The translations under genes were made by a program, and so were the position numbers. Positions 52,480-62,016 of a stretch of DNA of 64,000 bases are shown here, one piece after another. Under the pieces are notes generated by a model that saw only the letters and a program-made list of their open reading frames with translations, did not search any database and was not told the origin of the DNA. This stretch comes from Hoeflea phototrophica DFL-43 (GTDB lineage: Bacteria > Pseudomonadota > Alphaproteobacteria > Rhizobiales > Rhizobiaceae): assembly GCF_000154705.2 (NCBI RefSeq), contig NZ_CM002917.1, positions 3,917,853 through 3,981,852 of the forward strand. The letters run 5' to 3'. Within the stretch, counting starts at the first letter, position 1. Every line of letters begins with the position of its first letter.

Positions 52480-55400
52480 TTATGTCGTCGGCTGGGCTTC
52501 CAACGCTTCACCGTCCGGGGTCTCTTCCACCGGCGGCTCTTCATCCTTTTTGACCCGGAATACCGCCAGATACAGCGCTGGTGCAAAAAACAGCGTGATG
52601 GCGGTTCCGGCGATAATGCCGCCCATCATCGCATAGGCCATCGGGCCCCAGAAAATCTGGCGGGATATCGGGATAAGCGCCAGACTGGCGGCGGCCGCCG
52701 TAAGCACGATCGGACGAGCTCGAGCGTCCGAAGCCTCGAACACTGCAATCCACGCCGAGTGGCCTTTTGCACGCAGCACCTCGACTTCATCAATCAGGAT
52801 GATCGAGTTGCGGATCAGGATGCCAATAAGGGCGAGCACACCCAGAATGGCGACGAACCCCAATGGTGCGCCGGACGGCAACAGTGCACCAACAACCCCG
52901 ATAAGGCCCAGCGGCGCAACGCAGACAACAACAAACATGAGGCGGAAACTCTGCACCTGGATCATGATCAGCGTCAGCATGATGAGCAGCATGATCGGCA
53001 CCACGGCAGCGATCGGCGCTTGGCTTTTTGCGCTTTCGGCGACTGATCCCGCAACCTCGACCTTGTATCCAAACGGCAGACTCTCATTGAACGCAGCAAT
53101 CTTGTCAGACAGCGACGCAACGATCGTTGCCGGCTGATCCTTGCCCAGAATGGCAGCCTTGATGGTAATGGTCGGCATGCGACCGCGCTGGTGAATAACC
53201 GGTTGCTCGGTTTCATAGCTGAAGGTTGCCACTGATCGCAGTGGTATCGTGACCGACCCGGAACCTGAGAGCTGCAATTCGGACAGCGCTTCCACCGACT
53301 GCCGGGATGCATCATCTCCGCGTGCAGCGATATCTATCAAATAGTCGCGGTCGCGCAATTGCGTGATCGTCGTTCCATCATAAATCGCGCTCAAAGCTGC
53401 GGATATCTCGGATTGGGAGATACCGAGCTGGCGCGCCTTGTCCTGCAGGATTTCGACGCGAACCACCCGCACCGGTTCGTTCCAGTCCATGATGATGCTA
53501 TCGAGACGGTCATCAGATGCAACTATCGCTGTCAGGTCCCGAGCCCGGTCACGCACTGATTCAATGTCAGGCCCCGACATCCGGTACTGCACCGGCCGGC
53601 CAACAGGCGGCCCGATTTCGAGCAATTTGACGAAGAGATCAACTCCCGGAAACTGCTCCGCGGCCACTTCCGTGAGTTCTTTTTTCAGTTCATCGCGCGC
53701 TTCAATAGATCGCGTCTGAATCACAATCTGACCAACGTTGGGGCCAGGTGTGAGCACGTCATAGGACAAAAGAAAACGCGGCGCGCTTTGACCCACATAG
53801 GCTGACCAGAAAAGGACCTTGTCGCTGTTGCCAAGGACCTCTTCCATTCGTGCAATTTCTTCGGATGTCTGGGTGATCGATGCATTCTGAGGCAGTGTAA
53901 AATCAATGATCAATTCCGGTCTGTCAGAATTTGGAAAGAACTGCTGCTCCACAAAGCGCATCCCATAAACCGATACCGCGAACACGAGGATGGTCGAGAA
54001 AATCGTAATCCAGCGATGACCCATGCAAAATCGCAGCGCTGCACGAAACGCCCGACGCACCCGCCCAGCCTTGATTTCGTGGTGTTTCATTCTTGCTGGC
54101 AGGAACGTCACGCCCAACAGCGGCGCAAACAAGACCGCCACAACCCAGGAGATCAGTAGCGATACAGCAATCACAACAAACAGAGAGAAGGTGAACTGGC
54201 CTGCAGCCGATGAGTTGAGGCCGATTGGAATAAACCCGGAAACCGTGACCAGGGTTCCGGTGAGCATCGGAAAAGCGATTGAGGTCCAGGCGTACGAGGC
54301 GGACTTTGCAAGAGTCTCACCCTTCTCCAATCGCGATATCATCGTCTCGATTGCAATCATGGCATCATCAACAAGAAGTCCCAGGGCGATAATAAGCGCG
54401 CCCAGCGAGATACGCTGCAGCGTAAACCCGGCGACGTCCATGATTACAAAGGTAATGGCCAGAACCAGCGGAATGGTGAGTGTAACCACAAGACCGGCTC
54501 GAAGCCCAAGCGAGATAAAACTCACCGCCAGAACGATCAGCACCGCTTCCAGGAGCGCCTTGAGAAAGTGGCCGACGGCTTCATCAACCACATCTGGCTG
54601 ATCTGCGACCTGATGGATCTCCAGACCAATCGGCAACTCTGATTGAGCCTTGGCAATGACTTCATTAAGCTCAGCTCCGAAATCTAGAATGTTGGCACCC
54701 TGCCGCATTCCCACAGCCAGCCCGATTGCCTCTTCCCCCTTGAAGCGAAACATGGACGATGGCGGATGTTCGTAGGTACGGCGTATGTCAGCAACATCAG
54801 CCAGACGGAAAAACCGGTCACCAACCCGAAGATTGATGTCCTCAAGGCTTTGTGCATCCGAGAACTGTCCGCCAATGCGCACCAGAACCCGCTCAGGCCC
54901 TGCATCGATAACACCAGACGGAATAATGGCATTCTGCTCAGAAAGTGTTGCCTGAACCGCTTGCTGGTTGAGGCCGAGCGCAGCGAGGCGGTCGGTTGAG
55001 AACTCGAGATAAATGACCTCGTCGCGGGTTCCGAAGAGCTCGATCTTCCCCGCGTCGGGAAGCGCCTGAACACCACGACGAACAGTTTCCACATAATCGC
55101 GGACTTCGCGCGGTGAAAAACCGTCCGATGTAAAGGCGTAGATATTCCCGAAGACGTCACCAAAATTGTCGTTGAACTGAAATCCTGCGAACTCAGTCGG
55201 GAATTCAGGTCGGATATCCGCCATCATGTTACGTACGCGTTGCCAGATTTCTTTAAGATCCTTGCCGGGGGTCGAAGGCAGCAGTTCGACATAAACTATG
55301 CTTTCTCCGGGCCGCGTTACCGAACGGGTGAAATCCAGTTCATTGAGATCCTCGAGTTTCTTCTCAATCCGATCGGTAACCTGGGTGAGCGTTTCGCGGG

Positions 55401-55575
55401 TATCGGCACCAGGAAGCGAAGCGGCGATGATCATCGTCTTGATATCGAAGTTCGGATCTTCCTCACGTCCGATCGACATATATGACAGAATACCCGCCAC
55501 CGTTGAGATGAGCATCAGGAACCAGATAAAGGAACGGTGATGGAGAGCCCAGTCGGACAGATTGAACTTGTTCAT
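52480..55575 (-). CDS. RND-family efflux pump, inner-membrane transporter
   Basis: A 1031-residue proton-driven pump with 12 expected helices and two large periplasmic domains. N-terminal FIWFLMLISTVAGILSYMSIGREEDPNF and GADTRETLTQVTDRIEKKL are typical. LGLLVDDAMIAIE contains the paired proton-relay aspartates of helix 4, and the C-terminal part has GILIRNSIILIDEVEVL and RPIVLTAAAASLALIPI. It belongs to the HAE-1-like branch. It overlaps the first adaptor gene by ATGA. No tolC-like gene is adjacent, so an outer-membrane partner is encoded elsewhere. Confidence 0.95.
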   Translation of the reverse strand: MNKFNLSDWALHHRSFIWFLMLISTVAGILSYMSIGREEDPNFDIKTMIIAASLPGADTRETLTQVTDRIEKKLEDLNELDFTRSVTRPGESIVYVELLPSTPGKDLKEIWQRVRNMMADIRPEFPTEFAGFQFNDNFGDVFGNIYAFTSDGFSPREVRDYVETVRRGVQALPDAGKIELFGTRDEVIYLEFSTDRLAALGLNQQAVQATLSEQNAIIPSGVIDAGPERVLVRIGGQFSDAQSLEDINLRVGDRFFRLADVADIRRTYEHPPSSMFRFKGEEAIGLAVGMRQGANILDFGAELNEVIAKAQSELPIGLEIHQVADQPDVVDEAVGHFLKALLEAVLIVLAVSFISLGLRAGLVVTLTIPLVLAITFVIMDVAGFTLQRISLGALIIALGLLVDDAMIAIETMISRLEKGETLAKSASYAWTSIAFPMLTGTLVTVSGFIPIGLNSSAAGQFTFSLFVVIAVSLLISWVVAVLFAPLLGVTFLPARMKHHEIKAGRVRRAFRAALRFCMGHRWITIFSTILVFAVSVYGMRFVEQQFFPNSDRPELIIDFTLPQNASITQTSEEIARMEEVLGNSDKVLFWSAYVGQSAPRFLLSYDVLTPGPNVGQIVIQTRSIEARDELKKELTEVAAEQFPGVDLFVKLLEIGPPVGRPVQYRMSGPDIESVRDRARDLTAIVASDDRLDSIIMDWNEPVRVVRVEILQDKARQLGISQSEISAALSAIYDGTTITQLRDRDYLIDIAARGDDASRQSVEALSELQLSGSGSVTIPLRSVATFSYETEQPVIHQRGRMPTITIKAAILGKDQPATIVASLSDKIAAFNESLPFGYKVEVAGSVAESAKSQAPIAAVVPIMLLIMLTLIMIQVQSFRLMFVVVCVAPLGLIGVVGALLPSGAPLGFVAILGVLALIGILIRNSIILIDEVEVLRAKGHSAWIAVFEASDARARPIVLTAAAASLALIPISRQIFWGPMAYAMMGGIIAGTAITLFFAPALYLAVFRVKKDEEPPVEETPDGEALEAQPTT

Positions 55576-56609
55576 TCGGAAATCCGCGGGCCAACAATTT
55601 GGCCGTCTTCTAGAGAATGTGTACCTTTGGTGACCACCTCGTCTCCGGGGGTCAGCCCGGATGCGATCACCGCAAAATCCTCGTTGGTCTCAGCAATCAC
55701 CACTGGTTGCTTGGCAACCGTGTTGGATCCTCGCTCAACGAGCCAAACCGCTGGTGGTTCAAGAACGGCAGAGAGTGGAACAATGATTTGCAAGGCAGCA
55801 TTCCGGGAGGGTTCGACACGGGCAAGCGCACCGAGCCTGAACGATGGTGAAGGATTCTCCAGCACCAGATGCAGGCGCTGGGTACGCGTTGCCCGCTCGG
55901 CAACAGGATTGATCCGGTCAAGAACAGCTTCCGCGCTAACAGAATCATCTGCCAGAAGCCGCACAGTGAAACGGTCTCCCTTATTGACCAGACCCGCATC
56001 CTGTTCAGAGACGTCTATGACGACTTCACGGGTGCCGCTATCAGCAAAGCGAAGGACGGTTTGGCCGGCGGAAACTGTCGCCCCGATTTCGGCTTCGGTT
56101 TCGGTAACCACACCATCGAAGGGGGCCTTCAAAGTTGCCAGATCAAGCAAATCCTGAGCCTGGGCACTTCCAGACAAAGCCTGATCCAATTGCGCTTGAG
56201 CGGCAACCAGCGCACGCTCCCTGTCCTCGAGGGTGGTGCTGCTGCTTACTCCACGCTCCGCCAATTCCTTGGCGCGATCGCGGGCATTGGTTGCCGAGCG
56301 AAGCTGAGAACGCGCAACCACAACACTAGCTTCGGCGCTTCTCAGATCGGAAGTCAGGTCTTCGGCGCTCAATTGGGCCAGCATATCACCGTTTGAAACC
56401 TGATCGCCCACATCGACTGGACGGTTCGAAATGGTACCAATCATCGGAAATCCGAGTTCGACTTCCGTACCCGCTACGACGCTTCCTGTGTAGCTGCGAA
56501 GAATTGCTTCTTTGGCATCAACAAGAATCGAGGCCACCGGACGAGGCCTATCCTGGGCAAAGGCTGGCATTGCGACAGCAATCGCCAGAATTGCAATGAG
56601 CGTTCTCAT
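55572..56609 (-). CDS. RND efflux periplasmic adaptor, second of two
   Basis: A 345-residue membrane-fusion protein. It has a signal peptide (MRTLIAILAIAVAMPAFAQ), a lipoyl-type half (GTEVELGFPMIGTISNRPVDVGDQVSNGDMLAQLS), a coiled-coil hairpin rich in A, R and Q (LTSDLRSAEASVVVARSQL to LDQALSGSAQAQDLL), the second lipoyl half (LKAPFDGVVTETEAEIGATVSAGQTVL) and beta-barrel domains. It shares the fold of the following adaptor but differs in sequence. It overlaps both neighbours by 4 bases. Confidence 0.93.
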   Translation of the reverse strand: MRTLIAILAIAVAMPAFAQDRPRPVASILVDAKEAILRSYTGSVVAGTEVELGFPMIGTISNRPVDVGDQVSNGDMLAQLSAEDLTSDLRSAEASVVVARSQLRSATNARDRAKELAERGVSSSTTLEDRERALVAAQAQLDQALSGSAQAQDLLDLATLKAPFDGVVTETEAEIGATVSAGQTVLRFADSGTREVVIDVSEQDAGLVNKGDRFTVRLLADDSVSAEAVLDRINPVAERATRTQRLHLVLENPSPSFRLGALARVEPSRNAALQIIVPLSAVLEPPAVWLVERGSNTVAKQPVVIAETNEDFAVIASGLTPGDEVVTKGTHSLEDGQIVGPRISE

Positions 56610-57676
56610 TGGCTCACCTCGACGCGTCTAACTTTGCGGCCAGGGTAGAGCAACTGCGAACCCTTCGTTACTATCCAGTCGCCGTCTTCAATGCCGTTTG
56701 AAACGAGCACAAGGCCGGTTTCGTGGCGATCAATCTCGATCTGTTGCAGCGAAACCTGCATGGATTCGCGATCGACCTTCCACACCGCCGGCCCTTCGCG
56801 CGAAGCACTGATCGCTTCGAACGGCAGACGGATCAAATCACCTTCGTAGCGGGTCGCCGTGCCTCGCACAGGCTCGCCGTAATCAAGACCGGTCGGCGGA
56901 TCTATCACCTCCACCTTGGCTTCAACTGTTCCGGTGCTGACATCCACCAGAGGCGAGATCTCCTTGATGCGCCCCAGGAAAGTCCTCTGCGGCGACGACA
57001 ATCGTGACAGCTGAATATCCGATGTTGGCGCCCCCTGCAGCACCATCGCTTCAGAGACTTCAAAAACTGCTTCGTACCCCTTGTCGAGTGCCAGTTCCAT
57101 TGCCGCTTGTGCTGCCCCGACGATCTGTCCGGGCTCGACCATTCGGTCCAGAACCGTCGATGCCGACGGTGCGCGCAAAACTGTATCAGAAAGTGTTTTA
57201 CGCGCACTCTGCAGTTCCGCCCTGGCCCTTTGCAGAGCGCCTCGCGCGACACCCAGCGCGTCTTCGGCAGAATCCCGCGTCGCCAGGGTGCCCGCTCCAC
57301 TGACAAGCAAGGATTTCGCGCGTTCATAATCTTCGATTGCCTGCCGATGGTCGGCCTGCGCCGTCACCAGCCCGGCTTCGGCAGCTCTCACCGCCAATTC
57401 GCTCTGGATTGGATCCAGTCGCGCCAATATCATGTCTTTTTCGACCATGTCGCCTACGTCGGCCAGCACCTCAATGACCCGCCCCCCAACTGGGAAGGCT
57501 GACATTACGCTCTGATCGGCACGAATTTCACCAGTAAGTGAATAGCTACGATGTTCCGGTGCCCTGACCGCCTCGACAATCTCAACCGCGAGCGGCTGTT
57601 GCGCAATGGCAGGCACTGGCACCGTGAAAAGAAACACGACAAGACAGGCGAGAGATGATGCGGTTTTTGTGACCAT
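56606..57676 (-). CDS. RND efflux periplasmic adaptor, first of two
   Basis: A 356-residue membrane-fusion protein and first gene of the pump operon. It has a signal peptide (LACLVVFLFTVPVPAIAQ), SYSLTGEIRADQSVMSAFPVGGRVIEVLADVGDMVEKDMIL as first lipoyl half, a helical hairpin to about residue 160, APSASTVLDRMVEPGQIVGA as second half, and a beta-barrel. The ATG at 57676 is used; an in-frame TTG at 57685 is possible. Two adaptors with one RND pump suggest a heteromeric adaptor ring, as known for a few pumps. No regulator gene is adjacent. Confidence 0.93.
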   Translation of the reverse strand: MVTKTASSLACLVVFLFTVPVPAIAQQPLAVEIVEAVRAPEHRSYSLTGEIRADQSVMSAFPVGGRVIEVLADVGDMVEKDMILARLDPIQSELAVRAAEAGLVTAQADHRQAIEDYERAKSLLVSGAGTLATRDSAEDALGVARGALQRARAELQSARKTLSDTVLRAPSASTVLDRMVEPGQIVGAAQAAMELALDKGYEAVFEVSEAMVLQGAPTSDIQLSRLSSPQRTFLGRIKEISPLVDVSTGTVEAKVEVIDPPTGLDYGEPVRGTATRYEGDLIRLPFEAISASREGPAVWKVDRESMQVSLQQIEIDRHETGLVLVSNGIEDGDWIVTKGSQLLYPGRKVRRVEVSQ

Positions 57677-57911
57677 GGCTTCCAAACCTGATTGCGATAC
57701 GGCGCTTTTTACAACGCGACACCCCGTATAGCCATGGGCAAGATCACAGGAAACACGTCAGTCCAACGAACCCATTGTCACGACTCTGTGCAGATGCGAA
57801 GTACCGCAAACGGAAACACTGTGTTCTACTGAACGTATAGGCACGCGAAAACAGGCTGATTGGAGAGGCCAGACACGGCCCATTTCTCCAGCACCCGAGC
57901 TCCAATTGCAA

Positions 57912-58375
57912 TCAGGTTTCCGCAGCAACAATCAATCGAGTTTCATTGGCGTCCAGGGCTCCGGCAATCTCCTGACTGGCGGGCTGGTCAGTCAGAAGAT
58001 GACCGACCGCGTCAAAGCCGGAGACAAGCACCAGTCCGCGACGGCCAAACTTGCTGTGATCCGTGACCACATAGGTGTTCTCGCCGCGCGAGAGCATCAT
58101 CCGCGCAAACTCGGCCTCCTCGAGATCATAATCCATGACCCCGGAGCCGGCATCTATTGCACCGGCTGATATTATGGCGTGGGCGACAGAGAATTTGGAG
58201 ATGAACTCAATGGCTGAAACCCCGAAGGCGGCACCGGAATCGCTCCGCAGTTCGCCTCCTGCCATGTAAACCTTGTTGCCGTTGACCGTGGCCAGCGTCC
58301 GGGCGATATCGGATGAATTGGTGACCACTGTGAGCCTGCGATGCCCGAGCAGCTCGCGCGCCGCAAGTGGCCGGG
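57912..58375 (-). pseudogene. DeoR-family regulator, C-terminal remnant
   Basis: The minus-strand frame from about 58375 to 57912 encodes only the sugar-phosphate-sensing half of a DeoR/GlpR regulator: RRLTVVTNSSDIARTL, GNKVYMAGGELRSDSGAAFG, HAIISAGAIDAGSGVMDYDLEEAEFARMMLSRG and TYVVTDHSKFGRRGLVLV. The N-terminal helix-turn-helix half (about 90 residues) is missing; upstream of KTRPLAARELLG the frame meets a stop and the sequence changes to a plus-strand permease remnant. This is a deletion product, not an intact regulator. Confidence 0.85.
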
Positions 58376-58380
58376 TTTTA

Positions 58381-58566
58381 TGCCGCCATCAGGCCGGTTT
58401 TTACTCCGCCGTTGACACCGCCGACCAGCAGGCGAGAGCCGCATCTTTGCAGATCGTCATTATCGGGGTCATGCTCTGTATCATTCTGCTGTGGCGGCCC
58501 CAGGGCATCCTGCCCGAAACCCGCTCCGTCTCGCGTCACCTTGGACGCCGCAACGAGGACAAATGA
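58381..58566 (+). pseudogene. Branched-chain-type ABC permease, C-terminal remnant
   Basis: About 60 codons ending at the TGA 58564-58566 encode LQIVIIGVMLCIILLWRPQGILPE followed by a basic tail (RSVSRHLGRRNEDK). One membrane helix followed by RPQGILPE is the usual end of LivM-type permeases. The rest of the gene is missing; the frame upstream is the antisense of the DeoR remnant. The left boundary is approximate. Confidence 0.7.
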
Positions 58567-58754
58567 CCATGCAACCCGATCGCAAAGACCTCGCTCCCGG
58601 GCTGACAATCAGCCGGATTCTGACCGGCCTGTGGCAGGTTGCCGATCAGCATCGCGACGGCAATACGACCTTTCTGGTCGGCAATCTGATCGGGGATTTC
58701 CGCGTCGAGATCGAAGCCGAAGCGGTTGTCAGGCCTGGAGTCTCAAAACCCTAA
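58563..58754 (+). pseudogene. Chimeric remnant: aldo/keto reductase N-terminus joined to a RidA-like C-terminus
   Basis: A 63-codon frame that starts at an ATG overlapping the permease-remnant stop by ATGA. The first 35 residues (DLAPGLTISRILTGLWQVAD) look like the start of an aldo/keto reductase. The rest (TFLVGNLIGDFRVEIEAEAVV) looks like the last strand of a RidA/YjgF protein. The break is near residue 35. Both parent genes are otherwise absent. The RidA call rests on a short stretch and is less certain than the reductase call. Confidence 0.55.
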
Positions 58755-58762
58755 CTCACGGA

Positions 58763-59938
58763 TCAACCGGAGCAAGCGGAGAACCGCGCTCCAAGCCCGC
58801 CGATGGTGGCGACATCGGCGTTGGCAAACGCAACCCGCAGGTAGCGCTCAAGCCCGGCTCCGAAAAACGAGCCGGGGATAGTGATCACCCCGGTCTCCTG
58901 AGCCAGTCGGCGGGCAACCTCATAGGCGCTGAGATCGTCGAAGGGATGGCGAACAAAGGCAAAATATGCGCCCAACGCCTCAATCTCCCAACCAGGCGCA
59001 CCGAGCATGGCCTTTGTCAGCGCCGCGCTGCGGGCGGTGATCTCCACCGTGTTGTGACGACGCCAAGTACCAAGCTCGGGGATCGCCCTGGTCAACGCCT
59101 GTTGCGGCGGCCGAGGTGCGCAGATCTGAAGGTTGTCCATCACCTTGGCAATCTGGGCTACCATTTCCGGCCCCGCGGTCACCGCACCAACCCGATGGCC
59201 TGGAATGCAGAAAGACTTCGAGAAACTGTAAAGACCGACCAGGGTATCCTGCCAGTCAGGCTGCGCAAAAAGCCCATGCGGCGGACCCGAATCAAATGGC
59301 AGAAAGTCACGGTAGGTTTCGTCCACAAACAGCCAGATCTCATGGGTCCGGCAAAGGTCGAACAGCTCCTGCAACAAACCCGCCGGATAGGTGGCACCGG
59401 TGGGATTGTTGGGCGTGACCACCGCCAGCGCGCGAACGCCATCGCTGATCATCGCCTGCACATCAGCGGGTCTGGGCAGAAAGCCGTTCTCCGCCTCGCA
59501 ATCGACATAGTCGACCGTGACGCCCGACATCGAAAGTGTTGTCTCATGGTTGAAATAGCATGGTCTGGTCAACATCACCCGGTCGCCAGGGCCGGCAACC
59601 GTCATCATCGCTGCCATGAAGGCCTGGTTGCAGCCTGAGGTCACATGGATATGCGCGGGTCTGATCTCGGCCTCATAGAGGTCACTGATCCAACCAGCAT
59701 AGGCCGAGCGCAATTCCGGCTCGCCTTCGATGTCCCCGTAGCCAGCCATCGCCACAGAACTCGCGGCCTCACCAAGCCATCGCAGCATATCAGGATGCGG
59801 CGGATACCCGGGCACAGCCTGAGACAGATCGATCAAGGGGCCTAAATGGCCGGGATAGTCCTGCTTCCAGGCCTGAACTTCGGGGATCGGTGGCGCCGTA
59901 AGGTTTGCGACCAAAGGACTTATGCGAGGACTGGGCAT
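58763..59938 (-). CDS. PLP aminotransferase, class I/II
   Basis: A 391-residue fold-I aminotransferase. PLIDLSQAVPGYPPHPDML near the N-terminus, AMAGYGDIEGEPELRSAYAGWI, HVTSGCNQAFMAAMMTVAGPGD, TPNNPTGATY (PLP ring), VDETYRDF (Asp) and YSFSKSFCIPGHRVGA (Schiff-base Lys) are visible, with YLRVAFANAD at the end. The start at 59938 is used, though its ribosome site is weak. The substrate is unknown. It is convergent with the remnant region and ends only 8 bases from it, so deletion stopped just short of it. Confidence 0.9.
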   Translation of the reverse strand: MPSPRISPLVANLTAPPIPEVQAWKQDYPGHLGPLIDLSQAVPGYPPHPDMLRWLGEAASSVAMAGYGDIEGEPELRSAYAGWISDLYEAEIRPAHIHVTSGCNQAFMAAMMTVAGPGDRVMLTRPCYFNHETTLSMSGVTVDYVDCEAENGFLPRPADVQAMISDGVRALAVVTPNNPTGATYPAGLLQELFDLCRTHEIWLFVDETYRDFLPFDSGPPHGLFAQPDWQDTLVGLYSFSKSFCIPGHRVGAVTAGPEMVAQIAKVMDNLQICAPRPPQQALTRAIPELGTWRRHNTVEITARSAALTKAMLGAPGWEIEALGAYFAFVRHPFDDLSAYEVARRLAQETGVITIPGSFFGAGLERYLRVAFANADVATIGGLGARFSACSG

Positions 59939-60369
59939 GACGGAACTTTCGAATGATTGTCCGAACGGCCTGCACCGCTCAGGAAGACTTCGATCTGAAC
60001 CTGTCATGCCCTCCCCCTGCAAACAATATCAACTGCTTTCGCCATACTGCTTTGCAACATTTTTCCTTCGTGCCCCGCAGGGCACCGAAACAGCTGGCAA
60101 AGGTGGCCGCATGATCTGGAACAAAACCAAGCTTGATGCGTTGAAAGACAAATACGGGCAGAGTCAGGGCGGAGAGATCGCCAGTGGTGACGTGGTCAGA
60201 GCGCCCCGCAACATGACGCCACAACCACCGCCCATGCAGGCGCTCAGGTGCTGTTCGAGATCCTCAGCCTGATGCTCTTCAGTCCGGCGATTACCAACGC
60301 CAGAACTTGAAACGACAGGACCAGAGCTGGCGGTAGGCGATTACCTTGTAATATCTCGCAGTCGGTTGG
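59939..60369. other. Intergenic stretch with one doubtful small frame
   Basis: About 430 bases between two minus-strand genes. The only candidate gene is the 53-codon plus-strand frame at 60111. The rest holds no recognised RNA or repeat; a promoter of the aminotransferase should lie at its left end. Confidence 0.5.
60111..60272 (+). CDS. Possible small protein, unknown
   Basis: A 53-codon frame beginning MIWNKTKLDALKDKYGQSQ, preceded by AGGTGG at usable spacing. The first 30 residues look protein-like (amphipathic, lysine-rich), and the tail (PPPMQALRCCSRSSA) looks like random GC-rich sequence. It may be a small gene or the start of a broken one. I recognise no family. Confidence 0.3.
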   Translation: MIWNKTKLDALKDKYGQSQGGEIASGDVVRAPRNMTPQPPPMQALRCCSRSSA

Positions 60370-60978
60370 TCAGGCTGCGGTCAGCAACGCCTGCAAGGCC
60401 AGAAGCTCCGGCTGGCGAAGCTCGTGTCCGCCATCATGCACCTCGGTGACAACCTTTGCACCCTGAGCCGCAAGCCAGTCGATCAGCGTCTGGCTGAGCG
60501 GCCATGGGCAGATCGGGTCCCGCCGACCGGCTGTCACCAGCACATGCCGGCCTTCAAGCCCGGGAACAGGTGACTGTTCCCACGGTATCAAGGGGTGCAA
60601 CAGCCCGATCCGGTCAAACAGTTCCGGATGCGCCATGGCCACAGACGCGAGAATGTTGGCGCCATTCGAATAACCGAAGCCGTATATCGCGGCGTCCGGG
60701 TGCAGAGCCTTGTGAGCTGCTACGTACCCGGCCATCGCCTCGGTTCTTTGCGCAAGGTCGTCCATGTCGTAGACGCCCTCCCCTGTCCGGCGGAAGAAGC
60801 GGGCGGCTCCCATCTCGGACACATCACCCCGCGGCGACACAATTCCCGCTTCAGGCAGGATCTGCTGTGCCAGGTCAAAGAACTGCGTTTCATCTCCACC
60901 GGTGCCATGAAAGGCGAACATCAACGGTGCGCCAGGAGCGGGTGCCTTGGTCAAGGCATGATAGCTATCGATCGACAT
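60370..60978 (-). CDS. Carboxylesterase/phospholipase-type alpha/beta hydrolase (MhqD/YtpA-like)
   Basis: A 202-residue hydrolase. LMFAFHGTGGDETQFFDLAQQILP is the oxyanion region, GFGYSNGANILAS the nucleophile elbow (GYSNG), RRDPICP the acid Asp and DGGHELRQPE the His. The start at 60978 has GAGGAG upstream. The gene lies 10 bases after a ring-cleaving-dioxygenase-like gene. The same pair (MhqD with MhqA or MhqO) is known from Bacillus quinone-detoxification operons, so a similar role is inferred. Confidence 0.88.
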   Translation of the reverse strand: MSIDSYHALTKAPAPGAPLMFAFHGTGGDETQFFDLAQQILPEAGIVSPRGDVSEMGAARFFRRTGEGVYDMDDLAQRTEAMAGYVAAHKALHPDAAIYGFGYSNGANILASVAMAHPELFDRIGLLHPLIPWEQSPVPGLEGRHVLVTAGRRDPICPWPLSQTLIDWLAAQGAKVVTEVHDGGHELRQPELLALQALLTAA

Positions 60979-60988
60979 CCTGCTCTCC

Positions 60989-61921
60989 TCAGCCTGCGAT
61001 CGGAGGCAGCAGTGCCTCGATCTGGGCGCGGTGCGGTTCATAACGCGTGGGCAGCTTCAGCGCCTCACCGAGATGGGCGGTGTCTTCGTCGCGATCAAAA
61101 CCCGGTTCATTGGTCGCCACCTCGAACAGCACGCCACCCGGGGCGCGGAAATAGATCGCCCAGAAATAATCCCGGTCGATCACGGGGGTGACCTGATAGC
61201 CGGTTTCCATCAAGGCGCGGCGAACCTCGAGCTGTGCAGCACGATCTTCAACTGCAAAGGCAATGTGGTGTACCGAACCTGCGCCCTGACCGGCAGCCTG
61301 CGCGCCTGGCAGTTCTTCCAGATCGATCGTGTCGGCAGCGTTGCCGCCAGCCACCCGGTAACGGGTAACCACACCGGATGTCTCTTCCTTCTGGTACCCC
61401 ATGTAAGACAGCAACTCTCCAGTCGCCGCCGCATCGCGCAGCAGAAACCGGGCACCGTGAAATCCCAAGATCCCTGCATCATCGGGCACATCTGATCCCG
61501 TCCAGGCTGTCCGGCCCTGCGCTTCACTTTCCACCAGGGCAAACCCGTCGCCATCCGGTCCATCGAATGTCAGCCGGGCTTCTCCCAGGAAGGAATCCTC
61601 GGCAAGTCCGCTAACCCCTTTGCCGGACAGCCGGCCCTTCCAGAATTCGAGCGCACCTTTGGGCACTGCAAATTCGGTTACACCGACTTCGCCCGCGCCG
61701 CGCTGGCCGCGCGGCATCTCGCCAAAGGGAAAATAGGTCATCACCGAGCCGGGCGTGCCGACTTCGTCGCCATAGTACAAATGGTAGACATCCGGCGCAT
61801 CGAAATTCACCGTCTTCTTAACCCGGCGCAAGCCGAGTGTGTGGGTGAAGAATGCGTTGTTTTCATTCGCATCTGCCGCCATTGATGTGACGTGGTGCAG
61901 ACCCTTGATCTGTTTGATCAT
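60989..61921 (-). CDS. Ring-cleaving dioxygenase-like glyoxalase (MhqA/MhqO family)
   Basis: A 310-residue protein with two vicinal-oxygen-chelate domains. The first starts IKGLHHVTSMAADANENNAFFTHTLGLRRVKKTVNFD (first metal His) and contains YHLYYGDEVGTPGSVMTYFPF. The second contains SVHHIAFAVEDRAAQLEVRRAL and APGGVLFEVATNEPGF (metal His and Glu). Such proteins cleave hydroquinones or related rings, and in Bacillus protect from quinones. The start is the ATG at 61921 after CGGAG. It is divergent from a LysR gene with a palindrome between them. Confidence 0.9.
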   Translation of the reverse strand: MIKQIKGLHHVTSMAADANENNAFFTHTLGLRRVKKTVNFDAPDVYHLYYGDEVGTPGSVMTYFPFGEMPRGQRGAGEVGVTEFAVPKGALEFWKGRLSGKGVSGLAEDSFLGEARLTFDGPDGDGFALVESEAQGRTAWTGSDVPDDAGILGFHGARFLLRDAAATGELLSYMGYQKEETSGVVTRYRVAGGNAADTIDLEELPGAQAAGQGAGSVHHIAFAVEDRAAQLEVRRALMETGYQVTPVIDRDYFWAIYFRAPGGVLFEVATNEPGFDRDEDTAHLGEALKLPTRYEPHRAQIEALLPPIAG

Positions 61922-62016
61922 AATGGCGCTCCGTAGGTTTGGAATTGCTGCTGCCAACAAGATAGGGAAAACAAGCGGTCCCAAGAATAGAAACCCGCTT
62001 GCATTTACTGTTGTCG

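Noticed and set aside
58367..59638. 423-codon plus-strand frame across the remnant region and antisense to the aminotransferase
   Set aside because: It is antisense to the aminotransferase over most of its length and lacks any family pattern; the real remnants are in other frames.
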